A model generated the notes under the pieces. It did not search any database. It was not told the DNA's origin and was given only the letters and a program-made list of their open reading frames with translations. This document shows positions 23,001 through 31,077 of a DNA stretch of 64,000 nt, one piece after another. The translations under genes and the position numbers were made by a program. The stretch covers positions 3,348,001 through 3,412,000 of the forward strand of contig CP078104.1 in the NCBI GenBank assembly GCA_019203745.1, read 5' to 3'. Positions within the stretch are counted from its first letter, which is position 1, and every line of letters starts with the position of its first letter. This DNA is from Chryseobacterium sp. E1. Lineage in GTDB: Bacteria; Bacteroidota; Bacteroidia; Flavobacteriales; Weeksellaceae.

Positions 23001-24648
23001 ATTGCATGGTTTTAAGACTCCGGATGGATTTTATTGGGATAATATGACTCAATATCATCTTAATCAGAAAACTTTTGAAGGATTCTATAAGGTTACAAAA
23101 GATAAAAATGACTGGGTAAAAGATAATGCTGGTAACAGAATTTTATATGCTGATCCCAACTTTAAGAATAATGGAGCCGGAAAATATCCTGTTTATTTTG
23201 TACAATGGATAAATCTGGAAAATAATAAATCCGAATATAGAATATACAAAGGAGAACTTGACATCAACAACAGTCAATTAGCTACTGATAAGTATTTTAA
23301 AGGTGATATACAGGACATGTCTTCTCCTATGTCAAACACTTTAGTGGAAACCATTACATCTACTGGTTGTCAGCAACAGGTACAAAATAAAGGAGATCTT
23401 TATCAAACAATTAATGATCCACAAGGGAAATATGAAATAAAAATATTCAAAAACAAGGATGGAAAATTAAGCACTGAGTTTAAATTAAAATCTCAAGGAA
23501 ATTCCAAAACTAAAGAACAGCAAAGAGCCATAGAGCAACAAGTAGAAGCTCTAATGAATGAGAAGTTGCAAGAACTTGGTGGCCTCGATGGAAATGAATC
23601 TGCTGAGGAGAAAAAACAAACAGAAGACGGCGGAGAGTTTTGGGTTAGAAAAATGAACGGAAGAGCCTGGCTGAATACCATCGGAGATCTTGGAGAAAGT
23701 GTTTGGGAAAATGCTGCAATGCCAGAAAACTATTGGAATAAGGATAAAAACTATAACGAAGCAAATATCCATATTCCTCCTACATTTGCAGGAGTTGGTG
23801 ATGGTGTTATTGGAGAAATAAGTGATTATCCTCAATTGATAAAACTGGGGTATGATGTCTCTACCAAACAGGAAGTAAGAGAAGGACTTTGGAAAACGGT
23901 AAAAATATTAATTTAGAAAGTATTAAAACGGCCGCTACCGGAGCTCTTAAAAATAAGTGGAATGCTTATACAAACAGCCCGGGACACATCACTTACCATG
24001 AAATGGGTAAAGATGGTGTTACCGTAGTTTCTATGGCAATGGGTGCTGGCTTCTTCAAAAAGGTGCAGATGGATTAAAGGATGGAATTGAAGATACGGGA
24101 GAGAAGTTTATTAAAAAAGAAATATCAAGTATTTTTGATAATTTAAAACTTGGGAGTTAATCGGAGAAGGAGGAAATAAAAATGTTTATGAAATAATCGG
24201 ACACTCAGATGAAGTAGTTGCAGTTCTTAAAAAAGGAAAACCAGGATCGGCAATTGATGATGAAATCAATTTATTAACAAATCTTATGAATAACAATCTT
24301 CCTGTTGTTCAAATAATTGAAAAAGGGAACTTTGAAGGACAGCCTGCCGTAATTATGAAAAAGTATATGCAGGGAAGTAAGGATATTGTTAGGAGAATAG
24401 ACAATAAAATGGAAATAATAGGAACTTCTAATTTACTTAATCAAAAAAGTATAATCGATTTAAGAAATATTAAACGTATTATGGAAAACTCAAAAATAAG
24501 TATTGATGATTTACAATTTTTAATAGCAAAAGATGGAGGTATTGTAATTTCGGATCCATTGAATGTGTATTTAAAGACAAAACCGTCAAAATGGAATACA
24601 CAGATGATTGATAAGTTAATAGAGGTTGCTCAAAAGAATATTAAATAA
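20032..24648 (+). CDS. polymorphic toxin: TANFOR-FN3-zincin protein with C-terminal kinase-like toxin domain, frameshifted
   Basis: About 1,540 residues after repair. Order: signal/anchor (VIVLFLLLISGLMPVKVTGQ); TANFOR region (YPVKLVPVVIPPYSLRLADY to LMPGKRYAWQVQAI, about 20150-20870); FN3 (about 20960-21200, ILTGLEDKTEYEYRVGTVCG); linker beta domains; zincin motif HELGHGVFKLEH (22687-22722) with LMDY downstream; a long linker; the pre-toxin segment HEMGKDGVTVVSMAMGAGFF (about 23995); and a final kinase-like domain. That domain shows a glycine loop (LIGEGGNKNVYEI, about 24157), Lys in VVAVLKKG (24229), IDDLQFLI (24502-24525) and a DFG-like ISDPLNV (24547-24567). Frames change near 20050, 20870, 21605, 21885, 22355, 22612, 23897, 24060 and 24155. 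The stop overlaps the next start (TAATG), as in toxin-immunity pairs. No C-terminal type IX signal exists, since the toxin occupies the end. Confidence 0.75.
22687..22722 (+). other. zincin active-site motif within the toxin precursor
   Basis: Codes HELGHGVFKLEH: HExxH with a third His seven residues later, a metal-binding pattern near that of metzincins (which space it six later). It may process the precursor or release the toxin tip; this is inference. Confidence 0.6.
23986..24118 (+). repeat. pre-toxin linker, copy 1 (inside the full-length toxin gene)
   Basis: About 130 bases encoding HEMGKDGVTVVS, AMGAGFFKKGADG and LKDGIEDTGEKF. Nearly identical DNA recurs at 25707-25845, where a different toxin tip follows. 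Here the run after TTCTTC has five A; copy 2 has six, which supports one lost A in this copy. Confidence 0.9.
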
Positions 24649-25253
24649 TGAAAGAGGATATGTTTTTAGAATATTATCCCTCGCAGGATAAAAAAGATTA
24701 AGTAAAATAATTGGAAGTAAGATAAAAGATATTATTAAGATATCATATGAATCATATGAGGAGTTTATACATGATTGGGATGAATATAATGAATATCAAA
24801 ATAAATTTTCTTTTTTAAATATTCATATGGATCTGTTTTATTAAGATTTTCAATGAACTAGAATATTTATTTTATTCTGCTGAGGAACTAAACTCTATTA
24901 TGCTTTTGTGTCAGAAAGATAAGTTCAATGTTAACCCTGACTATGTTTTAAATGAGGAAGCTAACTCAGATGTCAGAATTATTTTTTCTGCTAAAGATGA
25001 TAGAGATTTATCTTTTAATCAATTTATTGATAGAAAAATTAAAAAAATTAAAATTCTTACTAAAAATGATCTTAATTCAAAAGAAAAAGGTCTTCCAAGT
25101 GATATGGGAATAGAGTTATGTTTTGAAAATATGAATGAAAGTTTAATATTAAATCATCATTTAGATAAAAATAAAAGCTTCACATTTAGTATTTTAAAGG
25201 GAGGAGATATAGAAGGTGATAAACAGATACTTGTAAAAGATGAAATAGAATAA
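24648..25253 (+). CDS. candidate immunity protein for the kinase-like toxin, frameshifted
   Basis: About 200 residues after repair, family not recognised. Its ATG (24648) overlaps the toxin stop by one base, the arrangement expected for an immunity gene. Pieces in order: MKEDMFLEYYPSQD, IIKISYESYEEFIHDWDEY, FNELEYLFYSAEELNSIM, NEEANSDVRIIFSAKDDRDL and DIEGDKQILVKDEIE. Frames change near 24700 and 24830. No signal peptide, so cytoplasmic, fitting a toxin that acts on a cytoplasmic target. The DNA is visibly more AT-rich than the flanking giant genes. Function is inferred from position only. Confidence 0.6.
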
Positions 25254-25312
25254 TATATGAGCTTTGTGCTTTTGAATTAGAAGTTCTTTGAAATAAATCT
25301 CTTTTACTTTAT

Positions 25313-25353
25313 AAATTAATTTCTTCCGAATAGCATTATAACGATTATGAAAG
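25313..25353 (+). repeat. recombination scar: fragment of the immunity gene family seen at 28496
   Basis: About 40 bases, nearly identical to 28556-28598 (both contain AAATTAATTTCTTCCGAAT then ATTATAACGATTATGAAA). At 28.55 kb this codes KLISSEWNYNDYE; here a TAG interrupts it and a different ORF takes over. Confidence 0.8.
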
Positions 25354-25658
25354 AATTAGAAATGCTTAAATCATTGCTAGGAGCAAATTTTCAATATAAC
25401 TTTTATATTGATGCAATTGTTTCAGTAAGAAAAGAACTTAGGGATAATGAATATTACAAAAGCAAATTTGTTGATATTATAAAACTTATCATTTATAGAC
25501 AGCTACAGAATGGGGAAGCTGTGAAATTGATAAATGAAACAGCAAATTTAATGCTATTTGATAATACTGAAGAAGAAGCTTACAGATGGTTAGATTTATT
25601 CTTGATTAATGTTATTAATGAAGGTGAAATTATACCTTATGAATATATTGCACAATAA
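25347..25658 (+). CDS. candidate immunity protein, 103 aa, start embedded in a recombination scar
   Basis: Intact frame MKELEMLKSLLGANFQYNF to EGEIIPYEYIAQ; family not recognised. It looks all-helical, with acidic ends, and no signal. The first ATG (25347) lies inside the scar copied from another immunity gene; the real start may be the in-frame ATG at 25362 (MLKSLLGANFQ). It lies between the first toxin-immunity pair and the orphan toxin cassette, the place where spare immunity genes accumulate in polymorphic toxin loci. Its cognate toxin is not in the window. Confidence 0.5.
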   Translation: MKELEMLKSLLGANFQYNFYIDAIVSVRKELRDNEYYKSKFVDIIKLIIYRQLQNGEAVKLINETANLMLFDNTEEEAYRWLDLFLINVINEGEIIPYEYIAQ

Positions 25659-25706
25659 TATACAATATTAGGATCTGAATTAAGTAGAAAGTAGTAACCA
25701 CTTTTA

Positions 25707-25845
25707 ACATCATTTACCACGAAATGGGTAAAGATGGTGTTACGGTAGTTTCTCTAGCAATGGGTGCCGGTTTCTTCAAAAAAGGTGCAGATGGATTAAA
25801 GGATGGAATTGAAGATACGGGGAGAAGTTTGTTAAGAAACAAGGA
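25707..25845 (+). repeat. pre-toxin linker, copy 2 (start of the orphan cassette)
   Basis: Near-identical to 23986-24118 with a few third-base changes (for example ACC/ACG, ATG/CTA). It encodes YHEMGKDGVTVVSLAMGAGF, then KKGADGLKDGIEDTG, and diverges after EKFVKK. Confidence 0.9.
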
Positions 25846-26348
25846 AGTTCTTTAGTAAAAGATATTGTTAATAAAAAGTAATAAAAACAATAAAAAAATG
25901 GGACTCTAAAATAGGAGATGTAGTAGAATATCCAATGTATAATAATGTAGCTTTAGGAAAGGATTTAAATGGAGCACTTGAAGCTTTTGGAAAAGATGTT
26001 GGGGCAAATGTTTGGACAAAAAACACAGATAAAATATTTACGGATATGTATGTTTTAATGGAAAGTAGAAGTTTCGAAAGTAATATTACAGAAGTATTAA
26101 ATAAAACAATTAATCAAAACGAAGGAAAAATATTATTTGATATAAGTGCTGTAGAAATTGATAAAGCTATTCAAGGAGGATTGTTACACACTTCTGATTT
26201 AGTAATGAATAAAAAGTTAATTACTGAATTGGAATTACAAATGTTAATAAGAAACGAAAATTGGTTTAATAATACTATATTTCATGAAGGTGGTAGGGTT
26301 CTGAGTAAAGATGAAATAATTGGAAAAGGAATTAAAATAATAAAATAA
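25707..26348 (+). pseudogene. orphan toxin-tip cassette (linker copy plus an unrelated C-terminal domain)
   Basis: No signal peptide and no obvious start; it opens inside the linker. After the linker the frame (one G lost near 25837, one A lost near 25880) reads VIKTIKKWDSKIGDVVEYP, LGKDLNGALEAFGKDVGANV, KILFDISAVEIDKAIQGG, ITELELQMLIRNENWFNN and ends DEIIGKGIKIIK at 26348. This tip is unrelated to the kinase-like tip of the full-length gene and I do not recognise its family. Its stop overlaps the next gene start (TAATG). This is the standard look of a silent cassette that can replace the active tip by recombination through the linker. Confidence 0.75.
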
Positions 26349-26671
26349 TGGAAGAAGAAATTATAAACTTAACTGTTACAGGAATAAATTATTATTATAA
26401 GTCTGAAAAAGTTGTTATTCTATTTGACGATGAGACAAAATACTTAACATTTTCTGGATGTCCTCTAATCTTTGATTCTGGAATAATAGGACAAAAAATA
26501 AAAATTGCAGAAGAATACAATGGAGAAATGGGATTTGTTATCGGTTTAAAATCAGATGGTTTAGACGCTGATAATTATAGGTATTTTATGTTGAAAGGAA
26601 AAGAAGGAAAAGAATATTATCAGAATCAGATTCGCATAGCGTGTAAGTCTTATGAGTTAGGATTTGTATGA
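26348..26671 (+). CDS. candidate immunity protein for the orphan toxin tip, 107 aa
   Basis: Intact: MEEEIINLTVTGINYYYKSE to ACKSYELGFV. Starts within the stop codon of the orphan toxin tip (TAATG), so by position it is that tip's immunity partner. The pattern (alternating beta strands, YYKSEKVVILFDDETKYLTF, FDSGIIGQKIKIAEEYNGEM) suggests a small beta-rich cytoplasmic protein. Family not recognised. Confidence 0.6.
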   Translation: MEEEIINLTVTGINYYYKSEKVVILFDDETKYLTFSGCPLIFDSGIIGQKIKIAEEYNGEMGFVIGLKSDGLDADNYRYFMLKGKEGKEYYQNQIRIACKSYELGFV

Positions 26672-26702
26672 CAATTATACAAGAAATCAAGAATATAAAA
26701 TA

Positions 26703-27310
26703 ATGATTGAAAAAGATATAATATCAAAATTTAATGATGAGAAAATAGTAGGAATTATAAATAATTATTATGAAAATACATTAAGAACTCCAACTATGAA
26801 TGAGTGGAATAAAATATTAACAGTTTATCAAAATTTCAGCTCTGTTGATAAATCCGAAGTATTATGGTTAAAAGAAAAATTCAGTGATGATAATTTTGAT
26901 AATAATTTATCTTGGATTGAATTGTCTGATAAAGAAAAACAGATAAAGCGGATAGTAAGATTAAAGGTGATTTCAAGGTCTACGGATTATACTCTAGGTT
27001 TTTCTAATTATGAAGATGGTGTAATTGATTTGTATGAATCAATAGAAAAGTCCTTAGCAAATATTGATAGTATGACTTATAGTGATTTAAGGGTGTGCAG
27101 ACTTAAGCTTTACTTGTTATTAACGAAAAAGAAAATTAACGCTTATAGAAACCCCAGAGATATAAAAGAACTTTTTTATCGGAATTAAAGGATGTTATTT
27201 ATGACTGTTTAAACTCTAACCTTGAAGATTATTTTTCTCAACAAGTAAATATTTTATACTTAGAAAGAAAGGTTTATATAATGCAAAGGATATTAAATGA
27301 AGAGATATAA
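26703..27310 (+). CDS. immunity-like paralog 1 of 3, frameshifted
   Basis: About 200 residues: MIEKDIISKFNDEKIVGIIN, EVLWLKEKFSDDNFDNNLSW, LSDKEKQIKRIVRLK, LGFSNYEDGVIDLYESIEKS, NAYRNPRDIKELFY, then after an indel near 27180 ELKDVIYDCLNSNLEDYF and ILYLERKVYIMQRILNEEI. The start could instead be the in-frame ATG at 26664, overlapping the previous gene. It shares its whole layout with the genes at 27315 and 27906. Helical, cytoplasmic, AT-rich. Function inferred from the array. Confidence 0.55.
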
Positions 27311-27314
27311 TAAT

Positions 27315-27836
27315 ATGGATACATTAGACGAAATATACGAATTGTATAAACATTATCACGAATATCAAAAAATAGAAAATGGAAATCCAAATGAATTAAT
27401 ATGTCTTAATCATTTACTGCACGAAAAAAAAAAATGGTATTTGAAAAGCTTTGAAGAAAAACAGGATATTAGACAACATTTTAAACTAAAATTAACCAAA
27501 ATAGTTGGAAGTAGTGAAGAATTCGGGGAAAACTTTGAATTGGAAAATCTAATCATAAATATTCATTCGCTTATAAATGAAATAGAGAGTAAAATTAACT
27601 TCTTAGAGGGCCTTAATGATTCCATAAGTAAAAGATTTAAGGCAATGTTGTTTGTAGAGAAATATTATATCAATGAATATAAAGATCCTAAAATAATAAG
27701 GATATCTAATTACAATCTACTAATGAATATAATAGATGAAATACTATCAAATTATAATTTAGAATATAAAAATGATATAATTGAATTAAGAAAGTTTGTT
27801 GCCAGGAAATATGAATTGTTGAGTAATAATGGATAA
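27315..27836 (+). CDS. immunity-like paralog 2 of 3
   Basis: 173 residues, intact from MDTLDEIYELYKHYHEYQ to KFVARKYELLSNNG. I choose the ATG at 27315, 4 bases after the previous stop, over the upstream ATG at 27297. It aligns along its length with the neighbours: EEKQDIRQHFKLKLTK against DKEKQIKRIVRLK, LENLIINIHSLINEIES against GVIDLYESIEKS, NEYKDPKIIRISNYNLLMN against NAYRNPRDIKELFY. The more diverged sequence suggests an older copy. Family not recognised. Confidence 0.6.
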   Translation: MDTLDEIYELYKHYHEYQKIENGNPNELICLNHLLHEKKKWYLKSFEEKQDIRQHFKLKLTKIVGSSEEFGENFELENLIINIHSLINEIESKINFLEGLNDSISKRFKAMLFVEKYYINEYKDPKIIRISNYNLLMNIIDEILSNYNLEYKNDIIELRKFVARKYELLSNNG

Positions 27837-27905
27837 AGCTATTGAAATAAAACTTACTAGTAATACATTGTAAATGTTACTGTATAAAATTAGAGAACTG
27901 TAGTT

Positions 27906-28429
27906 ATGGATTGGAAAATAATAAAAGAAAATTACTCAAACTATTTAGGGCCATATAAAAATTTAAAAGAAGAATTTCTATGGTTAAATAATGAATTTTA
28001 TTGTAATGAGAGAGATACTGATGAAAGATGGAATAACATGAGCCGTAAAGAGAAACAATTAGAAAGACTTTATAGATCAAAATCAAGTAAAAAATCAGCA
28101 GGGTTTAAATTAGGTATTTTTAATTATGAAGAGAGCATATTAGATTTGGTTGAAGCTATAAATTTAGTTCTAAAAAATTTGCAAGAAACTAAAAAATGGA
28201 TATTAAAATTACAAGGCTGGTAGCTCACTTATATGTACTGCAGAAAAATTGAGATAAGTATAGAAATTCGAGAAAAATAAAACATCTGTTTTATGATAGA
28301 ATAATGTATATAATCTATGATTGCTTAAACAGTGAAGTTGAAAAATACTTTATAGAGGAGGTCAATATATTATATTTCGAAAGTAAATTATACATAGCAC
28401 ACCTAAATCATGAAAAAATAAAGGATTAG
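27906..28429 (+). pseudogene. immunity-like paralog 3 of 3, frame broken plus an in-frame TGA
   Basis: MDWKIIKENYSNYLGPYKNL, EEFLWLNNEFYCNERDTDER, MSRKEKQLERLYRSK, KLGIFNYEESILDLVEAINL are clear matches to paralog 1. After an indel near 28193 the frame reads MDIKITRLVAHLYVLQKN, stops at TGA (28250-28252), and continues in the same frame DKYRNSRKIKHLFY, IIYDCLNSEVEKYF, NILYFESKLYIAHLNHEK to 28429. A one-base indel does not explain the TGA, so this copy may be truly decaying. A further open tail (DAVEIVLIAIRPDFFKRKQW) at about 28430-28490 may be another gene remnant. Confidence 0.55.
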
Positions 28430-28495
28430 ATGCTGTTGAGATTGTGTTAATAGCAATAAGACCAGATTTCTTTAAAAGGAAACAATGGAATAATT

Positions 28496-28906
28496 ATGAG
28501 TAGAACTGCATCAATTGAGATATCTTATAATGAACATATAGACATCGTAGACTTTATCGATAAATTAATTTCTTCCGAATGGAATTATAACGATTATGAA
28601 AAAATAAGATATATGATTGATAAGGAGTTTGAGTGGCAAACTGCTTCTTTGGAAACCTTTTCAAAAGTTATGGAAATAATAAAATCTGAATATCTCAAAA
28701 GAAAAATAGTAGCTATTAATTTCTTATATAAAGATAAGACAGGAGCTGCCTTTATTTTTATAAATGAAAATAGTATTGCACTTAATTTAAATATTAATCG
28801 CAAAATGATAAAGAATGGAATAAATACAGACTTTTCATTTTATATAGAAGCATTAAATAATATTATAACAAATGACTGTTATATAAGATGTTTTGAAACA
28901 CCGTAA
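28496..28906 (+). CDS. candidate immunity protein, 136 aa
   Basis: Intact: MSRTASIEISYNEHIDIVDF, KLISSEWNYNDYEKIRYMID, AINFLYKDKTGAAFIFINEN, YIEALNNIITNDCYIRCFETP. No signal peptide; alpha-beta pattern. The DNA coding KLISSEWNYNDYE recurs as a fragment at 25313-25353, so the family has taken part in recombination inside this locus. No named family recognised. Confidence 0.55.
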   Translation: MSRTASIEISYNEHIDIVDFIDKLISSEWNYNDYEKIRYMIDKEFEWQTASLETFSKVMEIIKSEYLKRKIVAINFLYKDKTGAAFIFINENSIALNLNINRKMIKNGINTDFSFYIEALNNIITNDCYIRCFETP

Positions 28907-28920
28907 TTTTTAGAAATACA

Positions 28921-29417
28921 ATGAAAAAAATTAGCCGAGAATATGCAAAAACTCAATTGGCAATATATAAAATTATAGATTCCAATGAAGAAGATCTGAT
29001 ACAGATTTTGAATGCTGATTATATTTACAGGAGTGGTGAAGATGAAGGAGAAAATATAGAATATAAAACAATTTATGATAAAGCTGTTTCAAAATTTTTA
29101 ATTAAATATTTTAAGGAAATAGTTTTAAAAGGAGTCTCTAATTCATATTTAAAAAAACTATGGAAAAGTTCTTTGCCAATTATGATATAGAAATAATTGG
29201 TGAAAATGAAAAGCTTTATAGATGTAGCTGCTGTGGGTATTTTACTTTAGATAATATTGGAGAATATGACATTTGTAGATTGTGCAATTGGGAGGATGAT
29301 GGAACTGTATCTGATGACATAAATAAGTTTAGTCATGTAAATGGAAGTACATTATATGATTATAAAAATATGTTTGAAAAAAACAGAAAAGATATTGATA
29401 TTATGTTTGATAAATAG
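28921..29417 (+). CDS. CPCC-type cysteine-rich protein with N-terminal extension, frameshifted
   Basis: The C-terminal half is a clear zinc-ribbon-like CPCC module: YRCSCCGYFTLDNIGEYDIC then RLCNWEDDG, with four cysteines in two pairs plus the WEDD signature. The N-terminal half (MKKISREYAKTQLAIYKIID, DKAVSKFLIKYFKEIVLKG) is helical and unfamiliar. The halves join across an indel near 29157, giving about 165 residues. If they are separate genes, the second would start at the ATG at 29160. CPCC proteins are often found among immunity genes; here it closes the array. Confidence 0.65.
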
Positions 29418-29480
29418 AGGTGTTCTGTAAAATAAAAAAGTATGAGACAAAAAAATTAAATTAGAATAAATAAACAACAA

Positions 29481-30924
29481 ATGATGAAAATTAAATTAGT
29501 AATAGTTACGGCTATATTCGCAAGTATTTCCGTCTTCTCTCAGGAAATAAAAATTAAAAAAGGTGAATTGCTCCTTGATAATAAAGCAGTTGCAAAAGTA
29601 GATGATAAGGGTAGAATCTATAAGTTTAGCGATATGAACGGTAAATTACAGTTTGACGCTACCATTATTAATGGAAGAACCATTGGAACACAGTCAGATA
29701 ATGGGTGGGTAGAGTATACAGGAACAAACAGGCATGTTAAAGAAGTGAATCATACAGAAGGAACCTTTACGCTGAGTATGGGAAAATTAATTGTACAAAA
29801 TGCCATGGCTCAAGGTCTTATTACAAAAGAGGGGATTGATGAAGCTAAAGTAAATGAATTTTCCTTACTGAAGACCGCTCTCTTTCTGATGCAAGAAAGA
29901 ACGGTATTGTTTCCCAAAAAACAGAAGCAAAAAATGAAGATGATCTGGGACTTTCGATAGATTTTAAAGATAATATCAAAAATAAAAACGGAGAAGTTAT
30001 AGGGAGTATAACCAGGGTAATTATAGATCCGTCACAATCTAAATTTTCAGGAAGTCCAATGGTACATAAGTTTTTAGAATATCGTGTATTTGATGTTAAT
30101 AGAATACTTATTGCTAAACTGCCATGTACAGACAGTGATATTAATAACGAACAAGTAGGCTTAAAAATTTACACTTTTGATAATAAGGTAATCACAATGG
30201 CAGCTGAAAATGGAATGAATTTTCAAAAGCCTTTAGCGGTTGATAAAATAGCAGACCGCATGGTAAAAAAGCTTTATGCCAACGGATATGCTTTGGGAGA
30301 TATGAAGCCGGTTTTTGAAGGCATGGCAAAAGAAAAAAATGATGCGATTAACCAGAAAAAACAGGAAGCTGAAAACAATGCCAAAGCCAATTCTAAAAAT
30401 TTATACAACATTCCCGGTTATGCTATAGGCAAAGACGGAAATAAAAAAATGGAGAAATCACCATCATGTTTGAATCTATTGATGTGAAATTAGGAATAAA
30501 TGATACTAAAGTTTATGGAGATGCAGCTACCCTGCAGAATAGTGATAAAACTGAATTCCTAAAAGCAAAAGATGGCGTAAAATTCTGCGCAGGGGAGAGA
30601 TGCTTCATCGGAGTGGAGGAACTTCCATGTTTGGAGGAAGTGTGTTTTTGGAGATCTTAGCAGAAAATAATGGAAGCTATGTTCTTAATGACGTAAGAAA
30701 TCAGGACGATTATTATTTGAAATTGGCTAACCAGCCAAAAGCAGTCTACTTAGGTGAAAGAGGAAGTTTTGGAAAGAGAAAGCAGGAAAAAATTAAGAAA
30801 ATATTTGATGAATATGTGAGCTGTCCGTCTTTAGATTTTTCAAAGTATGATACGAAAACAAAAGAAAGAAGGACTTATCAACGTTTTGAATGATTACCAA
30901 AGCAGCTGTAAAAATAATTATTAA
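29481..30924 (+). CDS. secreted hypothetical protein of the toxin locus, frameshifted
   Basis: About 480 residues after repair. Signal peptide MMKIKLVIVTAIFASISVFSQ; then KIKKGELLLDNKAVAKVDDK, KLQFDATIINGRTIGTQ, GEVIGSITRVIIDPSQSKFS, KFLEYRVFDVNRILIAKL, and a Lys/Glu/Asn-rich helix KEKNDAINQKKQEAENNAKA. Frames change near 29880, 30447, 30620 and 30868; the repaired end is LINVLNDYQSSCKNNY. Base composition returns here to that of the flanking genes. Not a family I can name. It sits between the immunity array and the FN3 protein and is followed by a terminator. Confidence 0.6.
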
Positions 30925-30928
30925 CAAG

Positions 30929-30961
30929 TCTTCCTGTTTTTCGATAAAGCAGGAAGATTTT
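30929..30961 (+). terminator. terminator after the secreted hypothetical gene
   Basis: Stem TCTTCCTG / CAGGAAGA with a 13-base loop followed by four T. Confidence 0.6.
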
Positions 30962-31077
30962 AAAGAAAAATCATATTGAAGCAAAACTACATTTGAACTG
31001 AATGTTTTAAAAATAGTCAGATATAAAAACTGAATAACCAATACGTAACACGTATAAAATTAAAAACACAATATACA

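Noticed and set aside
24600..29450. Prophage or integrative element in the AT-rich array
   Set aside because: No integrase, capsid, tail, conjugation or att-site signal; all genes are small and on the same strand as the toxin, which fits an immunity array.
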